Assembly: GCF_003116135.1 (NCBI RefSeq)
Contig: NZ_PDOA01000010.1
Coordinates: 62,001 to 126,000 of the forward strand
Direction: 5' to 3'
Length of the DNA: 64,000 bases
Source of the DNA: Teichococcus aestuarii
GTDB lineage: Bacteria > Pseudomonadota > Alphaproteobacteria > Acetobacterales > Acetobacteraceae
In this document: positions 17,996 to 27,100 of the stretch, piece by piece
Layout of the letters: every line of letters begins with the position of its first letter
Numbering within the stretch: position 1 is the first letter of the stretch
Program-made: the position numbers and the translations under genes
Notes under the pieces: model-generated
What the model was told of the DNA's origin: nothing
Seen by the model: the letters and a program-made list of their open reading frames with translations, nothing else
The model's database searches: none

Positions 17996-18100
17996 GCCGG
18001 GCGCCCGCGCCTTTCCGTCCCTGAACGCGGCGCGCGGCGCCGCTGCCATCCAAGGCAGCGGATGGGCCGGCGCCGCGCAACGCCCGAGAGAACATGCCCC

Positions 18101-19414
18101 ATGCTGGCCCTCGCCATCTTTGTCCTCACCCTCGTGCTGGTCATCTGGCAGCCACGCGGCCTCGGCATCGGCTGGAGCGCCATGGGCGGCGCCGTGCTGG
18201 CGCTGCTGACCGGCGTCATCGGCTGGGCCGATGTGCCCGTGGTCTGGGGCATCGTGTGGGACGCCACCTTCACCTTCGTGGCGCTCATCATCATCTCGCT
18301 GCTGCTCGACGAGGCGGGCTTCTTCCAGTGGGCCGCGCTGCACGTGGCGCGCTGGGGCGCCGGCCGCGGGCGGCGGCTGTTTCCGCTCATCGTGCTCCTC
18401 GGCGCGCTCATCGCCGCCTTCTTCGCCAATGACGGCGCGGCGCTGCTGCTGACGCCCATCGTCATGGCCATCCTGCTGCGGCTGAATTTCTCCGCGGGCG
18501 CCACGCTGGCCTTCATCGTCGCCTGCGGCTTCGTGGCCGACACCACCAGCCTGCCGCTGGTGATCTCCAACCTCGTCAACATCGTCTCCGCCAACTACTT
18601 CGGCATCGGCTTCGACCGCTACGCCGCCGTCATGGTGCCGGTGAACCTGGTGGCGCTGGCGGCGACGCTCGCCGTGCTCTGGGCCTATTACGGGCGCCAG
18701 ATCCCCGCGCGCTATCCGCTGGCGCAGCTGGAGGCGCCGCGCACCGCCATCCGCGATGCCCTCGTCTTCCGCGCCGCCTTCCCGCTGCTGGCTTTGTTGC
18801 TGCTGGCCTATTTCGTCCTGGCGCCGCTCGGCGTGCCGGTGGCCGTGGTGACCGGCGCCGCGGCCCTCATCCTGCTGGTGCTGGCCGGGCGCTGGCACCG
18901 GGGCGGGCAGGGCGGCGTCATCCCCATCCGCAGGGTGGTGGGCGAGGCGCCGTGGCAGATCGTCGTCTTCTCGCTCGGCATGTACCTCGTGGTCTACGGG
19001 CTGCGGAACGCCGGGCTGACCGGCCATCTGGCCGGGGTGCTGGAATGGCTGGCCGGGCATGGCCTCTGGGCCGCGGCCATCGGCACCGGCTTCGGCGCCG
19101 CGCTGCTCTCCTCGGTGATGAACAACATGCCGGGCGTGCTGGTCGGCGCCCTGGCCATCGAGCAGGCGCAGGGCATCCCGCCCGCCATCCGCGAGGCGAT
19201 GATCTACGCCAACGTCATCGGCTGCGACCTCGGCCCCAAATTCACCCCCATCGGCAGCCTGGCGACGTTGCTGTGGCTGCACGTGCTGGCGCGCAAGGGC
19301 ACCACCATCACCTGGGGGCAGTACATGAGGGTCGGCCTCGTCATCACGCCGCCTGTCCTCCTGGCGGTGCTGGCCGCCCTGGCGCTCTGGCTGCCCGTGG
19401 TGGGCGCGCCATGA
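18101..19414 (+). CDS. arsB: Arsenite efflux permease ArsB
   Basis: Exports As(III) across the inner membrane, by itself as an antiporter or with ArsA. 437 residues and about twelve hydrophobic segments. Landmarks are [24 protein letters not shown] near the N terminus, [14 protein letters not shown] in the centre and [25 protein letters not shown] near the C terminus, all typical of ArsB rather than Acr3. The start at 18101 gives [14 protein letters not shown]. No arsA is present. The stop overlaps the ATG of the next gene by 4 bases. Confidence 0.95.
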   Translation: MLALAIFVLTLVLVIWQPRGLGIGWSAMGGAVLALLTGVIGWADVPVVWGIVWDATFTFVALIIISLLLDEAGFFQWAALHVARWGAGRGRRLFPLIVLLGALIAAFFANDGAALLLTPIVMAILLRLNFSAGATLAFIVACGFVADTTSLPLVISNLVNIVSANYFGIGFDRYAAVMVPVNLVALAATLAVLWAYYGRQIPARYPLAQLEAPRTAIRDALVFRAAFPLLALLLLAYFVLAPLGVPVAVVTGAAALILLVLAGRWHRGGQGGVIPIRRVVGEAPWQIVVFSLGMYLVVYGLRNAGLTGHLAGVLEWLAGHGLWAAAIGTGFGAALLSSVMNNMPGVLVGALAIEQAQGIPPAIREAMIYANVIGCDLGPKFTPIGSLATLLWLHVLARKGTTITWGQYMRVGLVITPPVLLAVLAALALWLPVVGAP

Positions 19415-20481
19415 GCGAGGGCGCCCTGCACGATGTGGTGGTCATCGGCGGCGGGCAGTCCGGGCTCGCCGCCGGATACTTCCTGCGCCGGAGCGGCATT
19501 TCCTTCGCCATCCTGGACGCCCATGACCGGCCGGGCGGCGCCTGGCCCGGGGCATGGGATTCGCTGCGGCTGTTCTCGCCCGCGGCGATGAGTTCGCTGC
19601 CCGGCTGGCCCATGCCGCCCTCGGAGGGGGGCTATCCGGGCCGCGACCATGTCGTGGATTACCTGGCCCGCTACGAGCAGCGATACGGCCTGCCCGTCCG
19701 GCGGCCCGTGCGCGCCGAAAGCGTCCTGCGCATGGAGGGCGGCCTGTCGGTGCGGACCGACCGTGGCACCTGGCGTGCCCGGGCCGTCATCAGCGCGACC
19801 GGCGGCGCCAGCCGGCCCTTCATCCCGCCCTGGCCCGGCGGTGCGCTGTTCCAGGGCAGGCAGATCCATTCCTCCGCCTACCGCTCGCCGCACGTCTTCG
19901 CGGGCCAGCGCGTGCTGGTGGTGGGCGGCGGCAATTCGGGCGCGCAGATCCTGGCCGAGCTTTCCCGGGTCGCCGAGACGACATGGGTCACGCTGGAGCC
20001 GCCCCGCTTCCTGCCGGATGAGGTGGATGGCCGCGTGCTGTTCGCGCGGGCCACCGAGCGGGTGCATGCCCAGATGCAGGGCCGGGAGCCGGCCGCGCCC
20101 GGGGGCGGGCTGGGCGACATCGTCATGGTGCCGCCGGTCCGCGAGGCCCGGGACCGGAACAGGCTCCACGCCGTCCGGCCATTCGCCCGTTTCGTGCCGG
20201 AGGGGGTGGTCTGGCAGGACGGGACGCAAAGCCCCGTGGACGCCGTCATCTGGTGCACGGGCTTCCGCCCGGATCTCGGCCACCTGGCGCCGCTCGGCGT
20301 GCTGGAGGCCGATGGGCGCGTGGCCGTCGAGAACGGCCGCTCCACGCGTGAGCCACGCCTCTGGCTGCTCGGCTACGGCGACTGGACCGGCGCCGCCTCC
20401 GCGACCCTGGCGGGCATCACCCGGTCCGCCCGCGGCACCGTCCATGCCATTCAGCACTTCCTGACAACGGAAAGATCCTGA
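19411..20481 (+). CDS. arsO: Flavin-dependent monooxygenase of arsenic operons
   Basis: 356 residues with two dinucleotide folds: FAD binding in [19 protein letters not shown] at the N terminus, and NADPH binding in [18 protein letters not shown] in the middle. It ends with a typical [11 protein letters not shown] segment. Similar flavoproteins next to arsB and arsH are called ArsO; the reaction is not settled. The start at 19411 ([11 protein letters not shown]) overlaps the arsB stop (ATGA), and the stop overlaps the arsH start by one base (TGATG), so expression is tightly linked to the operon. Confidence 0.85.
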   Translation: MSEGALHDVVVIGGGQSGLAAGYFLRRSGISFAILDAHDRPGGAWPGAWDSLRLFSPAAMSSLPGWPMPPSEGGYPGRDHVVDYLARYEQRYGLPVRRPVRAESVLRMEGGLSVRTDRGTWRARAVISATGGASRPFIPPWPGGALFQGRQIHSSAYRSPHVFAGQRVLVVGGGNSGAQILAELSRVAETTWVTLEPPRFLPDEVDGRVLFARATERVHAQMQGREPAAPGGGLGDIVMVPPVREARDRNRLHAVRPFARFVPEGVVWQDGTQSPVDAVIWCTGFRPDLGHLAPLGVLEADGRVAVENGRSTREPRLWLLGYGDWTGAASATLAGITRSARGTVHAIQHFLTTERS

Positions 20482-21233
20482 TGCCCGCTGACCTCGACCT
20501 CTCATTGCCCAACCTTTCCGAAGACCAGGTTGAGATGCCGGACCGTGGGAAGCTCGGCATTCCCGGCGCCAGCCGGCATCCGCCGCGCATCCTGCTGCTC
20601 TACGGCTCGCTGCGCGAGCGGTCCTACAGCCGCTTCCTGACGCTGGAGGCGGAGCGCCTCCTCCGCCGCTTCGGCGCCGAGACGCGGGTCTTCGATCCCC
20701 GCGACCTGCCCGTTGTGGACAGCGTGCCCGCCGACCATCCCAAGGTGGTGGAACTGCGGGAACTCTCCCTCTGGTCCGAGGGCCAGGTCTGGTGCAGCCC
20801 GGAGCGGCATGGTGCCGTCACGGGAGTCCTGAAGAACCAGATCGACTGGCTGCCGCTGGAAAGCCGGGGCGTCCGGCCGACCCAGGGCAGGACGCTGGCG
20901 GTGATGCAGGTCTCCGGCGGCAGCCAGAGCTTCAACGCGGTCAACACCCTGCGCCTGCTCGGGCGTTGGATGCGGATGGTCACCATCCCCAACCAGTCTT
21001 CCGTGCCCAAGGCCTTCGAGCAGTTCGACGCGGCGGGCCGGATGCTGCCGGGGCCGCTCTACGACCGCGTCGTGGACGTCATGGAGGAGCTGGTGAAGTT
21101 CACCCTGCTCACCCGCGACATCTCGGCCCACCTCACCGACCGCTACAGCGAGCGCAAGGAGCGGGCGGAGAAGCAGGCCAGGGAAGATCTGGCCAGGGAG
21201 GATCTGGCCAGGCTCTCCGGCGCGGCCGGATGA
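20481..21233 (+). CDS. arsH: ArsH, NADPH-dependent FMN oxidoreductase
   Basis: Oxidises trivalent organoarsenicals such as methylarsenite to less toxic pentavalent forms; some members also act as quinone or azo reductases. 250 residues with the FMN phosphate loop [10 protein letters not shown] and [21 protein letters not shown], plus [26 protein letters not shown], all hallmark segments. The C terminus carries a duplicated REDLA motif matching a short tandem repeat in the DNA at 21180-21212. It is the last gene of the operon and is followed by a large hairpin at 21275-21309. Confidence 0.95.
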   Translation: MPADLDLSLPNLSEDQVEMPDRGKLGIPGASRHPPRILLLYGSLRERSYSRFLTLEAERLLRRFGAETRVFDPRDLPVVDSVPADHPKVVELRELSLWSEGQVWCSPERHGAVTGVLKNQIDWLPLESRGVRPTQGRTLAVMQVSGGSQSFNAVNTLRLLGRWMRMVTIPNQSSVPKAFEQFDAAGRMLPGPLYDRVVDVMEELVKFTLLTRDISAHLTDRYSERKERAEKQAREDLAREDLARLSGAAG

Positions 21234-21274
21234 GGGCGCCGCTGCTCATATAACGGCGCGCACTTAGATGGACT

Positions 21275-21309
21275 GCGCACGCCGTAACCCTTTGATCTGC
21301 GGCGTGCGC
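21275..21309 (+). terminator. Hairpin after arsH
   Basis: Perfect 10-base arms GCGCACGCCG (21275-21284) and CGGCGTGCGC (21300-21309) around a 15-base loop, about 40 bases after the arsH stop. A likely operon terminator. The 21234-21614 gap holds nothing else I can name; it may contain the left end of the Tn7-like element. Confidence 0.5.
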
Positions 21310-21614
21310 CTCTGCACGTTCCACGGACAGGCGCACGGCTTTCTTCAGACTCGGAGCCACCGAGTGCGCCAATCCCGAGACCAGAAAATCTGCCAACAAT
21401 GTCAGGGTGTTAATGGCTTGGCGATGGTGAGTTCTTCGAAGCCTGCCGCGCGCGGCAAGTTGTGGTGCCGGACGAGGTAGGAACGCGAGCAGCTGAAGCC
21501 GAAGCATCCACTATGCGGCTAGATACGGGAGTTACCCCGCCTCGCCGGAGGCCGCGATGGCGTGCCGCGAGCAACCTGAGTCTCGGTGTCTGAGTGCCTT
21601 ATCCAAGCTAAGGC

Positions 21615-22637
21615 TCAAGGGCTCCGCGCGTCCAACTCTCGCGCCGCGCGCCTGTAGTCCTTCACTGCCTGCTTGATCGCCCACCCGCCACCGTTGGGCA
21701 GCGGCGTCGCCCAGCGCACGATGCCCTTGGTCACCTTTTGCGTCGCCGTGGTGACGTCCGTGAGATGGAGCCTCCGCATGTTGTCGAGTTCGGCGTGAAA
21801 TCCCGCGGGCCAGTTCCGGACCGCTGCCAAAGAGCGGGCCAGCGCCTCATGCGGCGGCACCTCGACGTCGCCCATGTTCTCGAAGCCGAAGAAATACCGC
21901 CGCGGGCGCGTCGCGGCCGCGTCGAGCCCAAGGCGGACCAGGAACTCGATAACTTGGGCGTGCGCCATGTTACGGAACGGCGGCAGGGCCAGGACGCCGG
22001 TCCCCTCCTCGGTGAACTGAGGATCGCCCAACAATCCCTGGACGCAGGCCGTGGCGTTCGCCTGCTCAGGCGTGACCGGCGCCGCCGGGGCTTTCGTCAG
22101 GTCGCCGCCCTTTCGGCAGCCACACCATGCTAAACCGTTGCCTTTCCACTTGATCGGGTTCTCGCACGCATGACACTTGTCCACGAGGGCTTTGCGGTGG
22201 ACCGGGCATGCTGAGATAAAGGACAGGTCCCAGACGGCTAGGTGCCGTCCGCGTTCAGCCAGACACTCGGGGCACACCTTGCGCCCCTCTTGCAACCCGA
22301 AGTCCAAAGCGCTGCCGGGAAGCTCGTGGTTCCAGAACAGGACAAAGGGGGAGTGCGGGTCGCCGCGCCAGAGCGGCAGCAAGGATTTAAAGGGAACCGA
22401 CGCCTCCAAGGCAAGCCTCTCGACAGAGTTGAGAGACGCACGTGACGCGAGTCCCTTGAAGCCCAATCGCTCACCCAGGGCTTTCGGCGTCTCTGTCCGC
22501 CGCCGATTGGCGAGACGGAAGATGTAGCTTTGGAGGCTTTCGTCCGCGGACGGTGTCAGGCCAAGGCTGTGTGGACGTGGCGCACCCTCTGGCGACAGGT
22601 AGCCTGGCGGGAGGCGCGGCTGTGGCGGTAGCGGCAT
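21615..22637 (-). CDS. TniQ-family protein (second copy, left end of the Tn7-like element)
   Basis: Target-selection factor of the TniQ/TnsD family, 340 residues. The N-terminal TniQ part has SLQSYIFRLANRR. A zinc-binding Cys/His cluster follows, with Cys122, Cys125, Cys144, His147, Cys155, Cys158, Cys172 and Cys174 (CPECL, ISACPVHRKALVDKC, WCGC). It is much shorter than the TniQ in the transposase operon (621 residues) and lies about 5 kb from it at the far end of the cargo. Two TniQ proteins in one element usually mean two targeting routes. The start is ATG at 22637, or GTG at 22649. Confidence 0.82.
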   Translation of the reverse strand: MPLPPQPRLPPGYLSPEGAPRPHSLGLTPSADESLQSYIFRLANRRRTETPKALGERLGFKGLASRASLNSVERLALEASVPFKSLLPLWRGDPHSPFVLFWNHELPGSALDFGLQEGRKVCPECLAERGRHLAVWDLSFISACPVHRKALVDKCHACENPIKWKGNGLAWCGCRKGGDLTKAPAAPVTPEQANATACVQGLLGDPQFTEEGTGVLALPPFRNMAHAQVIEFLVRLGLDAAATRPRRYFFGFENMGDVEVPPHEALARSLAAVRNWPAGFHAELDNMRRLHLTDVTTATQKVTKGIVRWATPLPNGGGWAIKQAVKDYRRAARELDARSP

Positions 22638-22850
22638 GGCGCCGCACACTACAAGGACAGCACGCCTACAGTCGATCGGCAGGCGAGGGCGAACAGTCCC
22701 CTAATCCTACCGCCACACGCTCGACGTCGCCCAACGTAGCCCGACGCAAGCCTTAGGCGACGCAATTCCGATTAGGAAACAAGGATAGGTTTTGGCGTCA
22801 TTTCGGCTGCTGGCGGCCCATCCCGGGCGCGGTCGCGCGCGGGGTCATCG

Positions 22851-23288
22851 ATGGCTGAGCTGAAGATTGGCGACAGGCTGACGTTGCCCCACCAGTACGC
22901 CCTGGACGAGCAGGTCGCCGGGAACCCCATCCGCCAGCTGCTGCACCTGGCCCGGACCGCCACGGTTGCTGCCCGCCGCCTGAACGCCCGGGGTGCGCCA
23001 GACGGCTTCACCCTCGACATCGAGGGGGGCGGGTCCACCCTGCTGCTGGACCGGAAGCCCAGGGGTGACGAAGGATTCGAGCAAGCTCTGGTCTGCAGGC
23101 CCGGGCGCCTGCCTGCCGACCCGGCGGCGCAGTCCGCGGAGCTCGGCGCAGTTTGGACCAAGGTTAGCAAGGGTGCCTCCGAGTGGCAGGCACCGGGAGC
23201 GGCGGCGGAAGCCGCGAGGGTGTCGTGGGCGGATCCTGCAGGGTTTGAGCTGGGACGCCGCCGTCTGGTTCTGCCCTGGTTTCATTGA
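22851..23288 (+). CDS. Hypothetical protein
   Basis: 145 residues, no recognised domain. The composition is ordinary for a folded protein at the start (MAELKIGDRLTLPHQYALDEQV), with an amphipathic stretch RQLLHLARTATVAARRLNARG, and it turns Ala/Gly-rich later. The ribosome site is weak. The opposite strand is also open over the same span (22845-23285), so the coding direction rests on amino-acid composition only. It lies in the transposon cargo, divergent from the short TniQ gene. Confidence 0.4.
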   Translation: MAELKIGDRLTLPHQYALDEQVAGNPIRQLLHLARTATVAARRLNARGAPDGFTLDIEGGGSTLLLDRKPRGDEGFEQALVCRPGRLPADPAAQSAELGAVWTKVSKGASEWQAPGAAAEAARVSWADPAGFELGRRRLVLPWFH

Positions 23289-23351
23289 CGATCACGAGGG
23301 CCGCAAGCGGAAGTCAGCCTAAGCAGTCGCAGCCTGGTCACGTCGACAGGT

Positions 23352-23885
23352 ATGCCTTCCCTTGATAATGCTTCGCCTCTCCATCGAAGGGGAACTGAGT
23401 TGGCGAGTAACGAAGATCCGCGAGCGCGTGGCACAAAGCAAGCGGCGGATGAGGACGGTTCGGCGACGGGCAAGTCTGGCAACGGTGGTTCTGGCGGAGA
23501 GGCCGAAAGCGGATCCGGATCTGGATCCGGTGCTGCCTCCGGTCACCTCAATGCAATGGAGCGTTCGAAACTTCGGCGCCAGGTCAGGGAAGCTATTCTT
23601 AAAGATCTGCAGGCGATGAAATCGCAGGGCACTGGCGATGACACCCGTAACGCAAAACTGAGCAGCGTTCAGAAGCAGACCTTGCTCAACAGCTCGCGGT
23701 GGCCATTCCTCGTTTATCGCCTTGAGCCTCCTGTTCCCTCGGCCTTTGTATTGTTCCTGTACATTCCTGGGGGCGCTCCGCAGCGGATTGGATACTACGC
23801 CACGGACAAGGAAGTCGATGCGGCCATCGAGCGGCAATTATCCGAGACATCATCCGAGCCGGAGCACCGTCCCTTCGGTCGATGA
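23352..23885 (+). CDS. Hypothetical protein with a low-complexity linker
   Basis: 177 residues. A disordered N terminus includes Gly/Ser-rich SGSGSGSGAASG near residue 55. It is followed by a basic helical part (MERSKLRRQVREAILKDLQAM) and a compact region with WPFLVYRLEPPVPSAFVLFLYIPGG. The last part looks folded, so the gene is probably real, but no family is recognised. Its 3' end overlaps the converging gene at 23795-24298 by about 90 bases. Confidence 0.5.
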   Translation: MPSLDNASPLHRRGTELASNEDPRARGTKQAADEDGSATGKSGNGGSGGEAESGSGSGSGAASGHLNAMERSKLRRQVREAILKDLQAMKSQGTGDDTRNAKLSSVQKQTLLNSSRWPFLVYRLEPPVPSAFVLFLYIPGGAPQRIGYYATDKEVDAAIERQLSETSSEPEHRPFGR

Positions 23886-24298
23886 TCGCCACCATCTGAT
23901 CGCAGCCGCTCCGTGAAGGCCATCAGTCGCCTCTGAGTGTCACGGGCGAGCGCACTGTGCGCCAACTGCCTGAGGCCTTCGGGCGTCTCGTACCAACTCA
24001 GGGCGCCGCGAAGATTGTCCATGGTCCAGAACGGATGCGGTGTTGGCTGATCCTTCGGCAGGAGCTGCCCAGAAGCCTTTGCCGCTTCCAACGCGGCGAT
24101 GATGTTCTCAAGCCGCTCCTTCGCCTTTGGCGCCCGGATTCTTTTCAGAATCTCCGCGCGGCTCGGATCTGCCAGACCTTCGGCGATGAGCCAGAAGCTA
24201 CCGCTCTGCACAGCGCCCTCGTAGGCATTGAGAAGGCGAGCTGCGTCGGACGCCCATCTCTGTCGCGGTGCCATCTTCGTGCCTCCAGCTGCATCCAT
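23795..24298 (-). CDS. Hypothetical helical protein
   Basis: 167 residues, largely helical: LLNAYEGAVQSGSFWLIAEGLADPSRAEILKRI, then ERLENIIAALEAAKASGQ and a C-terminal Ser/Asp-rich tail. No domain is recognised. It converges on, and overlaps, the preceding plus-strand gene. The coherent helical composition favours coding, but the last 30 residues could lie past the natural folded end. Confidence 0.5.
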   Translation of the reverse strand: MDAAGGTKMAPRQRWASDAARLLNAYEGAVQSGSFWLIAEGLADPSRAEILKRIRAPKAKERLENIIAALEAAKASGQLLPKDQPTPHPFWTMDNLRGALSWYETPEGLRQLAHSALARDTQRRLMAFTERLRSDGGDHRPKGRCSGSDDVSDNCRSMAASTSLSVA

Positions 24299-24390
24299 TC
24301 GCCTCCCATGATAAGGGAGAGAGGCAGTAAGGGGAGCCCTTTCACCCGCGCCATGGACCTAAATGGCTACTAATCGGCCCTACCGCTCCC

Positions 24391-25326
24391 ATGTCCGAGG
24401 GTGGGAAGCCGGGGACGGGGCTGAAGGGCTTCGGGAGCTACGCTGCAATCGTTGCGGCGCATATCGGGCCGGGTTGTGTCGCCTCAAGCACGCCTCCGGC
24501 AGGGGGCGACGACTCCAGATCCGCCGATTTCGAATTCCGGTTCGGGGCAAACGGCGTCCGCTACTTCCCCGCAGGCGGCCCACCGGCCTACATCAACATC
24601 GGCGGCAGGCGTACGCCGCTCGGCGACTGGCTGGCAGACAATCCCCCCTGGGTCCATTTCGCGAACGGCGCCGTGCTGCTCGATAATGAGCTGTTCTTCC
24701 CGCAAGGCATGACGGGGCGCATCCCGTACCCCCGCGAGCGCATCGCCGCCTGGGATTGGACGGGCACCGCCATCCGCAAGGAGTCGCAGAAGGCGCAGAA
24801 GCGCCCCGACGCGGTGCAGCACAAGGTGATCCGGCACCTGCTCGCGCAGACGGGGAACGAGGCGTTCGACATCGTCTTCGATGACGACGACGCGGGCGAG
24901 GCCGCCGACGTGGTCGCCATCAGGGCCACGCCCGACTGCATCGTCGTGCACCTCTACCACTGCAAGTACTCCGAAGGGGCGAAGCCGGGCGCGAGGCTGG
25001 ACGACCTCTACGTGGTCTGCGGCCAGGCGCAGAAGTGCGTCCGCTGGCGGGACGACGCCGAGGCACTGTTCCGCCACCTTCTGTCACGCGAGGGCAAGCG
25101 CCTGGCGTGGGCGGCCCCGAGCCGGTTCGAGCGGGGCAACTTGGTCGCCCTGCGAAAGCTAGAGAGCATGATCCGCAGCGCCGAGCGGGAGTTCGCCGTC
25201 TTCATCGTGCAGCCGGGCCTGTCGCGTGCAGAGGCCGGGGGCGAGCACCTGGAGCTCCTGGCGGCGACGGAGACCTATTTGATGGAGACGTCAGGGATGT
25301 TGCTGGGCGTCATAGCCAGTCAGTAG
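24391..25326 (+). CDS. Nuclease-like protein resembling the C-terminal part of large defence helicases
   Basis: 311 residues. The segment FDIVFDDDDAGEAADVVAI, followed by IVVHLYHCKYS and LDDLYVVCGQAQKCVRW, matches, from memory, the C-terminal domain of long DEAD/DEAH helicases found in defence islands. Its ADVVAI...HCK arrangement resembles a PD-(D/E)xK nuclease core. Here no helicase part precedes it. The frame is open without a start for about 75 bases upstream and then meets a stop, so the gene is either a free-standing nuclease or the remnant of a truncated larger one. It lies in the Tn7-like cargo. Confidence 0.55.
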   Translation: MSEGGKPGTGLKGFGSYAAIVAAHIGPGCVASSTPPAGGDDSRSADFEFRFGANGVRYFPAGGPPAYINIGGRRTPLGDWLADNPPWVHFANGAVLLDNELFFPQGMTGRIPYPRERIAAWDWTGTAIRKESQKAQKRPDAVQHKVIRHLLAQTGNEAFDIVFDDDDAGEAADVVAIRATPDCIVVHLYHCKYSEGAKPGARLDDLYVVCGQAQKCVRWRDDAEALFRHLLSREGKRLAWAAPSRFERGNLVALRKLESMIRSAEREFAVFIVQPGLSRAEAGGEHLELLAATETYLMETSGMLLGVIASQ

Positions 25327-25344
25327 TGCACCAGGCGCCTTGTC

Positions 25345-25926
25345 TCAGATGGAACCGAGGTGATCCCGGAGTGCCGTGGAGAGTTTCGCCATCCCGAACT
25401 TGGGCCCCGCAAGATAATTGACATACTCCGTGGCATTCATGGGTGTCCTCTTGAGGCTGGCACGGTGTGCCCGGAGGCCCGCGAGGGCCTCCGCCTGCTG
25501 ACTGGCGAGTAGACCGGCGCAGAATGGATCCGGCCTGTGCTTCGCCAGGCGGTAGTGCGCGAGCACGGTTCCATGAAAGTCTTTGATGTTGTGGGTCACG
25601 ATGCTGCCCGCTTCTGCGTTGACCGCGCTGGCGACGACGTGGGCATCCTTGCGCTGCGCGGCGGTTTTGCACATCGCCTGGATGGTGGCCGTCAGAGAAG
25701 CGTCGCCTGGTACATTGGCGGCCGGAAAGGCCCTCTCCATCTCCGCGTGCCGATAATCAATCTTGTCCACCGGGATGCTCATGCTCAGGGCCAAGTTCCT
25801 CTTCCATTCGAGATGAATTTCGTCGGACCAAACCGGCTCGAAAGCTTTTGCCTCGGCGAGGCAGAGCAGGAGATCGGTCAGCTTGCCTTGGAACAGGATG
25901 CAGGCATCTAAGACGGCGACTTCCAT
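25345..25926 (-). CDS. PIN-domain toxin
   Basis: Probable ribonuclease toxin of 193 residues. The PIN acidic residues are visible in order: VAVLDACILF (Asp7), SDEIHLEWKRN, RKDAHVVASAV and VTHNIKDF. That order (Asp, Glu, Asp, Asp/Asn) is what VapC-type enzymes use to bind magnesium. A C-terminal extension of about 60 residues follows the PIN fold. It lies 21 bases after the stop of an HTH protein gene in the same direction, the usual antitoxin-first layout. RNA target unknown. Confidence 0.8.
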   Translation of the reverse strand: MEVAVLDACILFQGKLTDLLLCLAEAKAFEPVWSDEIHLEWKRNLALSMSIPVDKIDYRHAEMERAFPAANVPGDASLTATIQAMCKTAAQRKDAHVVASAVNAEAGSIVTHNIKDFHGTVLAHYRLAKHRPDPFCAGLLASQQAEALAGLRAHRASLKRTPMNATEYVNYLAGPKFGMAKLSTALRDHLGSI

Positions 25927-25947
25927 CTAGCTTCGGACTACCCTCGT

Positions 25948-26400
25948 TCAGAAGTCGTACTCATCCGTCAGTTGAGCGATGCTGTCGAGTGCTTCCCTCT
26001 GAGTTTTAGTGTGGGCCCGTTGGTAAGCCAGCACCTCGGTGCGGGATAGCTTGTTCCGGCTGTGAACCTTGCGCGGATGCAGCAATCCCTTCTCAATCAG
26101 CCTCATGACGGAGGGGCGGGACATCTGCAGGATAGCGGCAGCCTCCTGCGGGCTGATTTCATCGGGGAGGGGTGCCTGCTGCTCCGCCTTCGGGAGCCTG
26201 GACGCCACTGCACCGGCTCCCGCCGGACCCTTGAAGGTCATGCCCTCTAAGACCTTGAGCAGGACGCGCAGGGTGCCGGAATTCACCTCCACCTTCGCGT
26301 TCCCCCGCGCTCGCGCCACGGTCGACCGCAGCGCCCTCACCTCCCGCCTGACGCGGTCAAGTTCCTCCGCACTGGCCTGCATCTCAACCTGGGTCGCCAT
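25948..26400 (-). CDS. HTH (excisionase-type) antitoxin
   Basis: 150 residues. The N-terminal half is a coiled-coil-like helix (ASAEELDRVRREVRALRSTVARARG). The C-terminal half holds a MerR/excisionase-type HTH: ISPQEAAAILQMSRPSVMRLIEKGLLHP. This architecture is common for antitoxins of PIN toxins. The start at 26400 is fixed by a strong GGAGG five bases upstream; the frame extends to 26451 but without a better site. It is likely autoregulated through the palindrome at 26438-26450. Confidence 0.8.
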   Translation of the reverse strand: MATQVEMQASAEELDRVRREVRALRSTVARARGNAKVEVNSGTLRVLLKVLEGMTFKGPAGAGAVASRLPKAEQQAPLPDEISPQEAAAILQMSRPSVMRLIEKGLLHPRKVHSRNKLSRTEVLAYQRAHTKTQREALDSIAQLTDEYDF

Positions 26401-26437
26401 GGCTACCTCCAATTTCGGCTCCAATCTGGAGGTTATC

Positions 26438-26450
26438 TGCATTAATTGCA
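26438..26450 (-). promoter_or_regulatory. Possible operator of the toxin-antitoxin pair
   Basis: TGCATTAATTGCA is a near-palindrome about 40 bases before the antitoxin start. The AT-rich flanks stand out from the surroundings, and a CTCCAATYT direct repeat lies between it and the gene. Typical position for autorepression. Confidence 0.35.
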
Positions 26451-26543
26451 AGGTTTGCAGTAAATGAATGACCGAACGCCTGAGGCGCTAGGCGGGACCA
26501 AGGCGGACTGGACCTTGGAACAGGTGTCCTGAGACGCACCCAC

Positions 26544-26600
26544 TCAGGCATCGTACACAGCCCTCCTCCTGAAGAACGCCTGCCGCCCGCCGTCCACGCG
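26544..26600 (-). pseudogene. Relic of a tniQ 3' end
   Basis: Read on the minus strand this encodes VDGGRQAFFRRRAVYDA and a stop. It resembles VDGGRQAFFRKGLVEDG near the end of the large TniQ (DNA 28048-28095). The DNA matches in 26 of 28 bases over the core. Upstream sequence does not match, so only about 40 bases of a tniQ end remain. Confidence 0.5.
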
Positions 26601-26653
26601 ACCTCTCCATTGCCACGACACGCCGTAACCTGAAGCCCCGCAGGCGAAAGGGT

Positions 26654-27079
26654 ATGGACATGCCGAGGGTGCTGCTGATCGAGGTTTCCTCGACCGAAGC
26701 GTTGCCGCTCGAAGAGTGCTGCGAGGCGGTTCAACTCCCTGCGGACATGGATGATGTCATGGCGGCCGCCCGCAACATGCTCTTGCTGGATGCCTCGCTG
26801 CGTCTCGAGCATCCCAAGCGGGTGAGCGATGGCTACGAAGTTCCGCTTGGTGCCCCCGGATGCACCGCTTGGATTGCCGAGGTCGACGGCAGGACCGCAA
26901 GGTCGTGGCGCAAATTTTGGGACAGTATTGGGAAACAGCGCCCAGAGACGGGGGGCATCGCGCTCCGCCCAGATGACGAGCGCCAGTCGGAAGCGCTGAG
27001 CGAGTTAATGTCTGAAGTCTCGCCTGAGGAAATGCGTTCGTCCCTCCTGGGCTCCTTTTCCCACGCTTCTGGCGGATGA
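26654..27079 (+). CDS. Hypothetical protein
   Basis: 141 residues: an acidic N-terminal half (VSSTEALPLEECCEAVQLPADMDDVMAAARNMLL) and a middle with EVPLGAPGCTAWIAEVDGRTARSWRKFWDSI. It looks folded but matches no family I know. AAAGGG precedes the ATG closely. It is followed 21 bases later by another unknown gene in the same direction, so the two may form a small operon in the transposon cargo. Confidence 0.5.
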   Translation: MDMPRVLLIEVSSTEALPLEECCEAVQLPADMDDVMAAARNMLLLDASLRLEHPKRVSDGYEVPLGAPGCTAWIAEVDGRTARSWRKFWDSIGKQRPETGGIALRPDDERQSEALSELMSEVSPEEMRSSLLGSFSHASGG

Positions 27080-27100
27080 TCGTGTTGAGGGAGAGACGCA

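Noticed and set aside
17015-19282. Long minus-strand frame opposite arsC and arsB
   Set aside because: Reads as Gln/His/Arg/Ala repeats with no domain; it is the mirror of well-supported ars genes.
21133-21507. Minus-strand frame overlapping the arsH end
   Set aside because: Part of it (LADFLVSGLAHSVAPSLKK) looks natural, but it runs through arsH and has no ribosome site; at best a relic.
22845-23285. Minus-strand frame mirroring the hypothetical gene at 22851-23288
   Set aside because: The plus-strand product has the more protein-like composition; the choice is not certain.
26384-26812. Minus-strand frame in front of the antitoxin gene
   Set aside because: Low-sense composition; it overlaps the tniQ relic in another frame and the plus-strand gene at 26654.
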